Assembly: GCF_001636345.1 (NCBI RefSeq) | Contig: NZ_KV440945.1 | Coordinates: 2,557,414 to 2,621,413 of the forward strand | DNA from: Cytobacillus gottheilii | GTDB taxonomy: Bacteria; Bacillota; Bacilli; Bacillales; Cytobacillaceae | Reading direction: 5' to 3' | DNA: 64,000 nt | Shown here: piece after piece, positions 26,701 through 33,555 of the stretch | Layout of the letters: each line of letters begins with the position of its first letter | Position numbering within the stretch: position 1 is the first letter of the stretch | Position numbers and translations under genes: made by a program | Notes under the pieces: generated by a model | Database searches by the model: none | What the model saw: only the letters and a program-made list of their open reading frames with translations | Told to the model about the DNA's origin: nothing

Positions 26701-26868
26701 TTTTAATTTAACGTAAAAAGGCTCCGCTCCATCCACGGTCGCTTCACATTGCTTCTGATCATAACTTTCAAAACTGACTTTATTGGCACGAAAAAAAGCA
26801 TCCCCTCTTTTATAGGAGATGGTTCCGCACCGTTCCTTGATCATTTTATGTGTGATTGTCTTTTCCAT
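23734..26868 (-). CDS. SWIM-domain SNF2-family helicase/ATPase
   Basis: A 1044-residue protein. The N-terminus holds a SWIM zinc finger ('CTCP' with 'CQHVAAV', residues ~67-85). A middle SNF2-associated region follows, then the SF2 ATPase: 'ILADDMGLGKTLQS' (Walker A), 'VFFDEAQAFKN' (D-E-A-Q in place of DEAH), 'RIALTGTPVENALEELWS' (motif III), 'ILIFSQFTKML', 'ISLKAGGTGLNLTGA' and 'EEQAADRAHRMGQ' (motif VI). Such proteins translocate on double-stranded DNA and remodel DNA-bound proteins; B. subtilis YwqA is a relative. ATG 26868 is favoured over ATG 26874 by spacing to the G-rich ribosome binding site. Probably monocistronic. Confidence 0.9.
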   Translation of the reverse strand: MEKTITHKMIKERCGTISYKRGDAFFRANKVSFESYDQKQCEATVDGAEPFYVKLKSDVSGELQAECTCPKLASYTKDCQHVAAVMLAIHEIQRQGISPIAPKGGKSDLTDGLLSLFQKKSLPASSQQRHFENRMMLKAEFLCEIKEIGSNDHLLSLSISIQSIRIQNIRAFIKAVKKRQTCVLSLQFTYDPNEHCFHPDVDRFFELLYQMIIDESMFQEEDNGEFIISASLWSHLKEYTGNIPIKFSQFPLQVSEQTPPLHFTLKDGAQAGQYVMHVQGLQNALLFHRYSAMLIDSIMFMLPKDQFQQLYELDKMLKQSSANEIPITKDQLDFFIKQVVPGLRKIGIVHIPADIMRTPLQAKLYLDRINNRLLAGLEFHYEQIVIQPLENREPPPGVRIVRDVQKENQILELMEEGQFAKSDGGYMLQNEGLEYQFLYHLLPKLQKLVHVYATTAVRNRIFRENPKPRFRVAFKRERTNWLEFKFELDGVSDHHIRELLQALEEKRKYYRLRNGSLLSLESKEFEEIQRFLQMVPSQVNEEESLYQMPVSKGLQVLETDENGQLFTMEESLKGFLEKLQNPNEATYPVPDQLKSILRDYQKVGYYWMKTLAAYGFGGILADDMGLGKTLQSIAFILSELDAVREQRKPILIICPASVTYNWLHELMNFAPEIEAAVIDGEQKEREAMISRFSELDVMITSYPLLLKDSRNYESLSFHTVFFDEAQAFKNPTTQTAKAVKKIQADRRIALTGTPVENALEELWSIFHVVFPELFGGIKEYSHLTREKISKRIRPFLLRRLKKDVLLELPEKIEMIDSSELLPDQKKLYAAYLAKLRHDTLKHLDKQTLRKNRIKILAGITRLRQICCHPGLFVDGYKGGSAKLEQLIQILQEAQHAGRRILIFSQFTKMLAIIGQEAAKLGMDFFYLDGQTPSSERVELCTRFNEGERDLFLISLKAGGTGLNLTGADTVILYDLWWNPAVEEQAADRAHRMGQKHHVQVIKLISRGTVEEKINLLQEKKRDLIDEVLTFDASLTEEDIVELLQ

Positions 26869-26946
26869 TAACATTGCCCCCCTTCCGCTGTTCTTTAGAT
26901 TTATTTATTGTAGCATAAAAGGAGGACAAGTGTTTGGGTTAACCAT

Positions 26947-27717
26947 CTATGAATTCTTTTTCCGGCAGACATAAATGCTTTCATAGCTATCATTCGTTAT
27001 TTCGGATTCCTGCCAATCGCTGTAATGATGGAGAATTTCAAATCCATTTGAACGGAGAAGTCTTTCCATTTCTTTTGGAAATACATATCTTAATTGAATT
27101 CCAGTTATTTTTTCATTTATGATCGTGCCGTCTTGATTTTTATATTTTCTGATTGTGGTATAATGCTGGATTTGACTTAATGAGTCATATTGGCTGATGG
27201 TATAGACGTCGACTGTTACCTGTTCATTATCTTTATACGATCTCCAATATTCTTCCGTACTTGGCTGCAGCAGCTCTTCCTCACTAGGAAAACGAGTGCC
27301 AAAAATAAAAATGCCATCATCATGTAAATGTTTGTACACAGAAGTAAGAAATCGATCCTGTTCTTCGTTAGAATGGAAATGCTGAAAAGAATTGCCTACA
27401 CAATAAATAAAATGGCTCTTAATCTGTAAATCTAATACTGTGCAATCCTGTTCTCGCCAGTCAATTCGTACTCCATGCTGATCTGACTTCTGTTTTGCTT
27501 TAGTCAGCATGCCATTATGGATATCCACACCAGCTAAATGGTAACCTCTTTTTGCTAATGGAATAGTAAGCCTTCCAGTCCCACAAGCTAAATCTACTAT
27601 TATCCCTTGCTGTTTTTCTGCCCACTTTAAAAGAAAAGGAAGCTCTGGAAAATAAGCTTCATTCTCCTGATCATACAAAATGGGATCGTCGTATTCTTCA
27701 AAATGATTGATAGCCAT
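26947..27717 (-). CDS. class I SAM-dependent methyltransferase
   Basis: A 256-residue protein with the SAM-binding motif 'IVDLACGTGRLTIPLAKRG' (motif I), then 'LAGVDIHNGML' (acidic residue at the end of strand 2) and 'FIYCVGNSFQHF' (motif III/IV). The C-terminal part 'YTTIRKYKNQDGTII ... LRYVFPKEM' follows the common bacterial Methyltransf_25 form. The substrate is unknown. Ribosome binding site GGAGG lies 3-4 bases before ATG; the gene lies 14 bases downstream of an isochorismatase-like gene, so they probably share a transcript. Confidence 0.8.
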   Translation of the reverse strand: MAINHFEEYDDPILYDQENEAYFPELPFLLKWAEKQQGIIVDLACGTGRLTIPLAKRGYHLAGVDIHNGMLTKAKQKSDQHGVRIDWREQDCTVLDLQIKSHFIYCVGNSFQHFHSNEEQDRFLTSVYKHLHDDGIFIFGTRFPSEEELLQPSTEEYWRSYKDNEQVTVDVYTISQYDSLSQIQHYTTIRKYKNQDGTIINEKITGIQLRYVFPKEMERLLRSNGFEILHHYSDWQESEITNDSYESIYVCRKKNS

Positions 27718-27731
27718 TTACCTCCTAATAA

Positions 27732-28280
27732 CTAGTTAAGTGTCTTTTGCAGAGAATGGTACTCCTCCACATGCTCTTTAAAATCAAGCACTTCAATAAC
27801 CTCTGACCAATGAAGCACAGTTCCGACAAAATCACGGATATCCAGTCCCTTCATTTCATATGTATCTTCATTGTTCGTCGTCCCGGTCGCATCCTCGATA
27901 AAAGTCACCTTATACCCACGGTCAAACGCCGAAATCGCCGTAAACATGCAGCAAAACTCCGTATTAAAACCAACGATAAAGAGATGATCTACCCCTAACT
28001 CTTCTAAAAGCTCTGGAAGATTCGTTTTGAAAAATGAACTCTGCGTTGTCTTCTCTACCACATGTTCTGCATAATCCCTTAAGGATGGGTGCAGGTGAGA
28101 TCCTTCTGAATCCTTATATAAAGGGCTCTCCTCCACTTGGTCTAAATGCCGGATAAAAATGACAGGCTGCCCGCTCGCTTTAAAATCTTGAATCACCTTT
28201 TCCATGTGGTCAAGCTCACTTGAAAACTCCCCAGCTTCAACTATCGCGTTCTGAACATCAATGACTAGTAGTGCTTGCAT
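27732..28280 (-). CDS. isochorismatase-family cysteine hydrolase
   Basis: A 182-residue protein with the family's catalytic layout: Asp in 'LLVIDVQNAIV', Lys in 'VEKTTQSSFFKTNL', and the nucleophile Cys in 'GFNTEFCCMFTAISAFDRG' (cis-peptide segment 'GFNTE'). These enzymes hydrolyse amides or vinyl ethers such as nicotinamide, N-carbamoyl compounds or isochorismate. No neighbouring siderophore genes point to isochorismate. AGGAGGG precedes ATG. It heads a likely two-gene unit with the methyltransferase. Confidence 0.85.
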   Translation of the reverse strand: MQALLVIDVQNAIVEAGEFSSELDHMEKVIQDFKASGQPVIFIRHLDQVEESPLYKDSEGSHLHPSLRDYAEHVVEKTTQSSFFKTNLPELLEELGVDHLFIVGFNTEFCCMFTAISAFDRGYKVTFIEDATGTTNNEDTYEMKGLDIRDFVGTVLHWSEVIEVLDFKEHVEEYHSLQKTLN

Positions 28281-28460
28281 GTTGGGTTCCCTCCTTTTTT
28301 CCTATAAGTTCTATTTTTTTGTAGAAAATCCTTCTGTTTTTATAGGAAGACATATAAACGATTTAAGATACATGATTCTTGTAATTACATTAATCACATA
28401 ACTTATAGCTTGGCATATTATTTATCTATCAAAAAGAGCAAATAAATAACGATTGGAATG

Positions 28461-28934
28461 TTATTTTTGTAGAAACGTATCTGGCATCACCACTGCAATG
28501 ACTTCCCCTTTGGCACATAAAATAGAGTCTGCGAACACTTCAACGGTCACTCTCCACTTTTTAGGATGAATCGCTTCTACATCACCTACCGCTTTTAATT
28601 CTACATTTTGCGGAGTTGGTTTCATAAAATCGACATGAAGGGAAGCGGTTACAAAGCGAGGCGGTTCTTTTCCGTCACCTGGTTCATGCCCATTTTGTCG
28701 GTGTAGTGCCAGTGCAGCAGACCCTGTGCCATGACAATCAATCAATGATGCAATTGCTCCGCCATAAACAAAACCGGGAACCGCCATATGTTCACTTTTC
28801 GGCTGAAAAATGGTGACTGTCTTCTCCCCTTCCCATCTTGTTTTAAACTGGTGACCCTTTTCATTTAACTTTCCACATCCATAGCACCAGGAATAATCAT
28901 CTGAATATAGATCTTGTACAGCTATTTTTGTCAT
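28461..28934 (-). CDS. PaaI-type hotdog-fold thioesterase
   Basis: A 157-residue single-hotdog protein. 'VPGFVYGGAIASLIDCHGTGSA' in its two halves is the central helix segment, with the catalytic Asp in I-D-C-H-G. 'VTASLHVDFMKPTP' is the typical strand with Y/F-L-K-P. 'CYGCGKLNEKGHQ' near the N-terminus is common to this subfamily. It probably hydrolyses an acyl-CoA. A good GGAGGTG site lies before ATG. Monocistronic by position, with 180 bases on the upstream side of the next gene. Confidence 0.8.
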   Translation of the reverse strand: MTKIAVQDLYSDDYSWCYGCGKLNEKGHQFKTRWEGEKTVTIFQPKSEHMAVPGFVYGGAIASLIDCHGTGSAALALHRQNGHEPGDGKEPPRFVTASLHVDFMKPTPQNVELKAVGDVEAIHPKKWRVTVEVFADSILCAKGEVIAVVMPDTFLQK

Positions 28935-28992
28935 TCAAGACACCTCCAGTTTTACCTAATTATACGACAATTTAGTAAATTAAGAAAATGTG

Positions 28993-29029
28993 TAAAAAAG
29001 CACTCAATCATTTATCAACGACTGAGTGC
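28993..29029 (-). terminator. terminator of the LLM/pirin operon
   Basis: GCACTCA pairs with TGAGTGC around a long loop and is followed by six Ts on the minus strand, 18 bases beyond the oxidoreductase stop. Confidence 0.8.
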
Positions 29030-29046
29030 CATATGGTTTATCTCGT

Positions 29047-30096
29047 TTACTTTTCCTGCTCCCATTTCTCTACTTCGCTTTTTACAATTGGAGCGACTTC
29101 TTTTCCTAAAAGCTCGATTGCCCGCATCACTTGGTCATGCGGCATGGTTCCAACTGGAACATGAAGCATAAAACGAGTGATGCCTACATTTTTTCGGAGA
29201 TGGATGATTTTTTTCGCAACTGTTTCGGAATCACCCACATATAATGCACCTTCAAAGCTTCTAGCATTATCGAAAGTAGCTTTTGTATATGGTGCCCACC
29301 CGCGTTCACGGCCAAGTTTGCTCATCGCCTGCTGTGTGGATGGGAAAAATTGCTCTGCAGCAAGTTCTGTTGTGTCAGCAATAAATCCATGTGAATGGGA
29401 AGCAACCGTTAACTTCGATCCATCGTGTCCAGCATGTGCTGCTGCCTTTTTATATAGCTCAACAAGCGGAGCAAACTGGACAGGCTGTCCACCGATAATA
29501 GCGAGCACAAGCGGCAGACCGAGCAGACCGGCACGAACAACAGACTCAGAGTTGCCTCCGCTGCCGATCCAGACAGGAAGGGGATCCTGCACCGGACGAG
29601 GGTATACACCCCGGTTGTTGATGGCAGGGCGAAGTCCTCCTTGCCATGTTACCTTTTCAGACGCACGAATTTTTAACAGCAATTCTAGCTTTTGATCAAA
29701 TAACTCATCATAATCCTGCAGATCATAACCAAACAACGGGAAAGATTCGATAAATGACCCGCGACCGGCCATGATTTCTGCTCGGCCATTTGAAATGGCG
29801 TCAACCGTTGCAAAATCCTGAAAAACACGTACAGGATCTGCAGACGAAAGCACAGTTACAGCGCTTGTTAGGCGAATTTGTTTCGTTCTTGCGGCAGCTG
29901 CGGCTAAAATAATGGCAGGAGATGAAGCAGCATAATCTTCACGATGATGCTCACCGACTCCAAATACATCTAAGCCTACCTCATCGGCTAAGACGATTTC
30001 TTCCACTACCTCTTGAATTCGCTGGGCATGGCTAATCGTCTCCCCTGTATGTGGGTCTGGCGTTGTCTCTACGAACGTACTGATTCCAATTTCCAT
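29047..30096 (-). CDS. LLM-class flavin-dependent oxidoreductase
   Basis: A 349-residue TIM-barrel protein of the bacterial-luciferase-like family. Signs are 'EIGISTFVETTPDPHTGE' at the start, 'DEVGLDVFGVGEHHREDYA' (the E-H-H substrate/flavin region), 'IRLTSAVTVLSSADPVRVFQ' and 'GRAEIMAGRGSFIESFPLFG'. It uses reduced FMN (or F420 in other groups) to act on an unknown substrate; the family includes monooxygenases for alkanes and sulfonates. I chose ATG 30096, 5 bases after AGGAGG, over ATG 30099. It lies 17 bases downstream of the pirin gene. Confidence 0.85.
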   Translation of the reverse strand: MEIGISTFVETTPDPHTGETISHAQRIQEVVEEIVLADEVGLDVFGVGEHHREDYAASSPAIILAAAAARTKQIRLTSAVTVLSSADPVRVFQDFATVDAISNGRAEIMAGRGSFIESFPLFGYDLQDYDELFDQKLELLLKIRASEKVTWQGGLRPAINNRGVYPRPVQDPLPVWIGSGGNSESVVRAGLLGLPLVLAIIGGQPVQFAPLVELYKKAAAHAGHDGSKLTVASHSHGFIADTTELAAEQFFPSTQQAMSKLGRERGWAPYTKATFDNARSFEGALYVGDSETVAKKIIHLRKNVGITRFMLHVPVGTMPHDQVMRAIELLGKEVAPIVKSEVEKWEQEK

Positions 30097-30113
30097 CATT
30101 TCCTCCTATCATT

Positions 30114-30983
30114 TCACTTTGCTGGCGGTCCAAATAATCCATTATGATAATCGCGATAAGCCTGCTTGATTTCATCCATTGAATTCATCACAAACGGACC
30201 ATAAGGAACAATTTCTTCTTTTATAGGCTTTCCGGAGTAAACAAGAAGCCTTGTTCTCCTGCTGTTTGCCTTGATTTTTATTTCACTTTTATTTTCATCA
30301 TTTCCTGCCTCATTGAACGTTAACGTTGCGACTCCATGCTTTTTCAAGTTTACATTGGACGATCCAATCGTTAAATCTCCTGACAAAACATAGACAAAGG
30401 CATTATGTGTTTCAGGCAGCAGATGCGTGTATGTTGCCCCATTTTCTAAGTTGATTTCGGACAATGTGATGGGCACGACGCTGTTTAGCGGTCCCTGCAC
30501 ACCGGCAATATTACCGGAAAACACTTTCACATAGCAGCCTTCAAATGATGCTGTTGGTGCGTCTTCACGATATATATTTTGATAGGTGGTTGGCGTATTT
30601 TTTAGGTCTTTCGGGAGGTTCAGCCATAGCTGAAGCGTATGGGCAATGTCTTCCCCAACCGCTTCTTCAGCATGGCGCGCAGCCCAGCCAGCGTTCATAT
30701 ACTGCACATCACCAGGTTCTAAAATATCTCTGCCCCCGGCATTATCGATATGCTCAAGCCTGCCATCCACCACATATGTAACCGTCTGAAATCCCCGGTG
30801 AGGATGATCCGAAAACGTTCCGCGCTTGAACCAGTCTTCTGCCATCAAAATAAATGGATCAAAATCCTTCCAGCGGTCAACAGGCAAAATCCAGCCTTTT
30901 TGAACCAATGGAAACTGTGCTTCTTCATATTTTACAGACCAATGATCTTTAATATCTCTTTCAAACACTTGCTTATTCGCCAT
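30114..30983 (-). CDS. pirin-family bicupin protein
   Basis: A 289-residue protein with the pirin metal motif 'FSDHPHRGFQTVTYVV' (two His) followed by 'GRLEHIDNAGG' and 'GWAARHAEE' with further ligands, in the first cupin; the second cupin 'FVYVLSGDLTIG' is degenerate as usual. Some pirins oxidise quercetin; the role here is unknown. ATG 30983 has AAAGGTG 8 bases upstream; the GTG at 30992 overlaps that site. It is transcribed with the flavin-dependent oxidoreductase, which suggests a shared oxidative-stress or aromatic-compound function. Confidence 0.85.
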   Translation of the reverse strand: MANKQVFERDIKDHWSVKYEEAQFPLVQKGWILPVDRWKDFDPFILMAEDWFKRGTFSDHPHRGFQTVTYVVDGRLEHIDNAGGRDILEPGDVQYMNAGWAARHAEEAVGEDIAHTLQLWLNLPKDLKNTPTTYQNIYREDAPTASFEGCYVKVFSGNIAGVQGPLNSVVPITLSEINLENGATYTHLLPETHNAFVYVLSGDLTIGSSNVNLKKHGVATLTFNEAGNDENKSEIKIKANSRRTRLLVYSGKPIKEEIVPYGPFVMNSMDEIKQAYRDYHNGLFGPPAK

Positions 30984-31080
30984 CTGGGACACACCTTTCT
31001 GCTAGTTTAAGGTATAATCAAATTACAGCATATCTGTATGAGTAATAGCAAGGCTAGTGCTCAAGTCCCAATAAATGAAC

Positions 31081-31109
31081 AAAAAAGAGAACCTTACTCT
31101 GAAGGCTCT
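31081..31109 (-). terminator. terminator overlapping the 3' end of the 115-codon gene
   Basis: AGAGCCTT and AAGGTTCT pair with one mismatch and are followed by six Ts on the minus strand. The stem includes the last codons of the gene. Confidence 0.6.
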
Positions 31110-31441
31110 CCGTTTTCTCCGTTATTTAAAAGCATAAGCCCCTTGTTAATCGTGTATAGCCTCCCATGAATCAGGTAAAGCTCCTCACGCCCTTGAATAT
31201 ATTCCTCAATTACTTGAAATCCCTTTTTTAACCTTTTGACCAAATAATACGAATACTTCCCATCCCATTCATATCGATTGATTCTTTTTAGCTCATCGGA
31301 AAGAACCCTCAGCTTAAAATCCTCAATAAGCAGTTTTATATGAAAAATCCCTTCATCTTGTTTGTGTTTTTCCTGTACCAGCAGAATAAAATCCCGAACC
31401 TGATCTGCCAGCATATTCGCCTTTTGCATCTGAATGTCCAT
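31094..31441 (-). CDS. uncharacterised 115-residue helical protein
   Basis: No family recognised. It is a charged, all-helical protein beginning M-D-I-Q-M-Q-K-A-N; the middle has 'RYEWDGKYSYYLVKRLKKGF', rich in aromatic and basic residues. A good GAGGGG site sits before ATG. It is divergent from the NERD-domain gene with 75 bases between starts, so a shared control region is possible. Confidence 0.65.
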   Translation of the reverse strand: MDIQMQKANMLADQVRDFILLVQEKHKQDEGIFHIKLLIEDFKLRVLSDELKRINRYEWDGKYSYYLVKRLKKGFQVIEEYIQGREELYLIHGRLYTINKGLMLLNNGENGEPSE

Positions 31442-31516
31442 ATGTCTCGCCCCTCATCTCTTTTATAGATGTATATGTGAGGAGGAGGTAAAAAATTTAT
31501 AGATAGGATGTTTTAA

Positions 31517-32434
31517 ATGAACTTAAAACCGTTAAATGAACCAAAAGAACTGAGAATACACCAGCATTTGAACAGCCGTATGGAGCTTAATGAAAAAGAG
31601 ATTCAGCAGTATAGAAATTTGGAAAAAGGTTATGAGGGGGAGGTTGTTTTTTCAGAGTTATTAGAGCCACTTGGTGAAAATGGCACTCTTCTATTTGACT
31701 TGTTACTGGAGCAAAATCAAACGCTCTTTCAGATTGATGCATCCCTTTTGTTGAACAATGAGGTCTATTTGTTTGAAGTAAAAAACTATTGTGGCGACTT
31801 TTATATGGATGGGGAGATTTTGCGAACAATATCGGGGAATGAAGTAAAGAGCCCGATTTTACAGGTAAAGAGGTCTGAGTCCTTAATGCGGCGGTTACTT
31901 TCTGATATGGGAGGTTCTGCGGTAAAGCTCCATTATTACATCGTTTTTGTAAACCCCGAATTCACCCTATATCAGGCACCGCCTAGTTTAAAGGCTATTT
32001 TTCCGACACAGATTAATCGGTTTATCGGCAAATTGAAGTCGCAGCCAGCACAGATTTCGACCAAACAGGAAAAACTCGCCGAGAAACTGATGGAGAGGCA
32101 TATTGACAATTCGCCATATAGGAGGTTACCAGAATATGATTATGGTAAACTAGGGAAGGGGGTTGTTTGTTTGGGGTGCGGGTCTTTAGAAACTAAAACT
32201 TTTAACAGAAAACAACTGATTTGTGAACACTGCAGTACAACAGAGACTATTTTAGAGGCTATCCTACGTAGTATTAATGAGTATATCCTTTTATTTCCTA
32301 GTGAAAAAGTATCTACAACAATAATTTATGATTGGTGTGGCGGGATGTTCTCTAAGAAACTAATATGGAGTATATTATCTAAGAAATTTACAAAGAGAGG
32401 TAGCGGGGTTTCTACTTTTTATGAGAAGCAGTGA
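31517..32434 (+). CDS. NERD-domain (nuclease-related) protein with zinc ribbon
   Basis: A 305-residue protein. Residues ~38-140 form a NERD domain: 'YEGEVVFSELL' (conserved Glu), 'LFQIDASLLLNNEVYLFEVK' and 'NYCGDF', giving the D-(x)n-E-V-K order of restriction-endonuclease-like folds. A C-terminal zinc ribbon ('CLGCGSLETK ... LICEHCS', residues ~215-240) follows. The NERD domain is predicted to be a nuclease or DNA-binding module; the true substrate is unknown. Ribosome binding site TAGGAT is modest. The gene ends 27 bases before a 52-bp tandem-repeat array and 7 kb from the Wadjet promoter side, so a defence role is a guess. Confidence 0.8.
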   Translation: MNLKPLNEPKELRIHQHLNSRMELNEKEIQQYRNLEKGYEGEVVFSELLEPLGENGTLLFDLLLEQNQTLFQIDASLLLNNEVYLFEVKNYCGDFYMDGEILRTISGNEVKSPILQVKRSESLMRRLLSDMGGSAVKLHYYIVFVNPEFTLYQAPPSLKAIFPTQINRFIGKLKSQPAQISTKQEKLAEKLMERHIDNSPYRRLPEYDYGKLGKGVVCLGCGSLETKTFNRKQLICEHCSTTETILEAILRSINEYILLFPSEKVSTTIIYDWCGGMFSKKLIWSILSKKFTKRGSGVSTFYEKQ

Positions 32435-32460
32435 TACATTGTTATGTTGATGATTTTTTA

Positions 32461-32940
32461 GTAATTCCCGAATTTCGCTTGGTGACCTTGTTTCGGGAAT
32501 TACTTCGGCGTTCTTATTCCCGAATTCCGCTTGGTGACCTTGTTTCGGGAACTACTTCGGCGTTCTTATTCCCGAATTCCACTTGGTACCCTTGTTTCGG
32601 GATTTACTAGGGGCTTCTTATTCCCGAATTCCACTTAATGCACTTGTTTCAGGAATTACTAGGGACTTCTCATTCCCGAATTCCACTTAATGCACTTGTT
32701 TCGGGAATTACTACGGGCTTCTCATTCCCGAATTCCACTTAATGCACTTGTTTCGGGAATTACTACGGGCTTCTCATTCCCGAATTCCACTTAATGCACT
32801 TGTTTCGGGAATTACTAGGGCTTCTTATTCCCGAATTCCACTTGGTACCCTTGTTTCGGGAATTACTAGGGGGCTCTTATTCCCTAAACCCACCTAGTTC
32901 CCATGATTCAGGAATTATGAAATGATTTTGTTCCCGAATC
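32461..32940. repeat. 52-bp tandem array of dyad units, array 1
   Basis: About nine units begin (TTCCCG) at 32465, 32517, 32569, 32621, 32673, 32725, 32777, 32828 and 32880, with a last half-unit at 32931. Each unit is a 37-bp dyad (ATTCCCGAA, 18-19 bases such as TTCCACTTAATGCACTTG, then TTTCGGGAAT) plus a linker of about 15 bases (for example TACTACGGGCTTCTC). Central units are nearly identical and the last is degenerate. The array fills the space between two convergent genes. It is not a CRISPR: linkers and loops are conserved too. Confidence 0.95.
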
Positions 32941-32958
32941 TTCTTTTTTGTAAAATAA

Positions 32959-33156
32959 TTAAATCAACTTATAATTCCGGTGATTCACCACAGTCATCAG
33001 CGGTTCATCCTTCTTTTCATTCAAACCATATTCAATTATCACTGAGTTTTCCCGAAGTACGACTACTTTGCCTTTTTGTCCTTTGGCTTCGCCTTTATTC
33101 ACTTGCACCCAGTCACCTATATTTGCTGTCTTTACGCTACTTTTCTGTTCTTCCAT
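32959..33156 (-). CDS. DUF2187 small protein with KOW-like fold
   Basis: A 65-residue protein: 'IGDWVQVNKGEAKGQKGKVV' resembles the KOW motif, followed by 'ENSVIIEYGLNE' and 'TVVNHRNYKLI', the standard DUF2187 (YkvS-like) layout of Bacillaceae. It may bind RNA or a ribosomal partner; function unknown. GGAGG lies 7 bases upstream of ATG. Its stop is 18 bases from the repeat array. Confidence 0.8.
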   Translation of the reverse strand: MEEQKSSVKTANIGDWVQVNKGEAKGQKGKVVVLRENSVIIEYGLNEKKDEPLMTVVNHRNYKLI

Positions 33157-33275
33157 CTGAGAGCCTCCAACTATTATGTTTATTTTATTTTATTTTGTTT
33201 GTTTTGTTTCCTTAGTATGACCATCGATTTTCGCATTGATACCTGTTGCTCCATCCACCGAACCAGTACAAATCA

Positions 33276-33466
33276 GCTTAGCCTCACTTCGATAGAACAG
33301 ATTCCCACCATTAAAATGATGCTTAGCCACGCCAAGTGTCAATCGGGCAAAGTACACCTTGCCAACAGATTGCCTTCACATAAACAACGCTTAGCCACAC
33401 CAAATGTCAATCAGGCAAAGCACACCATACAATCAGTTCCCCACCAGATAAACAATGCATAACCAC
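33276..33466. repeat. degenerate 68-bp direct repeats near the 3' end of the Wadjet operon
   Basis: GCTTAGCCAC recurs at 33321 and 33389 and as GCATAACCAC at 33457, exactly 68 bases apart; a weaker copy (GCTTAGCCTC) lies at 33276. The stretch following each copy (GCCAAGTGTCAATCGGGCAA / ACCAAATGTCAATCAGGCAA) is also repeated. No credible reading frame crosses them. Together with a T-rich tract at 33180-33215 they fill the spacer. Confidence 0.75.
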
Positions 33467-33507
33467 ACCTTTCCTTTACCCCCAAAAAGAACCTGCTTGC
33501 ATCAAAA

Positions 33508-33541
33508 AATAATAAAAACCGAGCCACTAAGAGCGGCTCGG
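33508..33541 (-). terminator. Wadjet operon terminator
   Basis: CCGAGCC pairs with GGCTCGG around a 9-base loop and is followed by TTTTTATTATTTTTT on the minus strand, 15 bases beyond the jetC stop. Confidence 0.9.
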
Positions 33542-33555
33542 ATGCCACATTCAAC

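Noticed and set aside
23734..32434. SNF2 helicase and NERD protein as parts of a larger defence island with Wadjet
   Set aside because: The genes in between are ordinary metabolic enzymes and there is no methylase or nuclease partner for the helicase; the link is not supported.
32461..32940. Possible CRISPR array (regular repeat of about 52 bp)
   Set aside because: The whole unit is conserved, including what would be the spacer, and no cas genes are present.
32461..32940. Noc-binding sites (ATTTCCCGGGAAAT) in array 1
   Set aside because: The arms resemble half-sites, but they are separated by about 18-19 bases and lack the adjacent CCCGGG.
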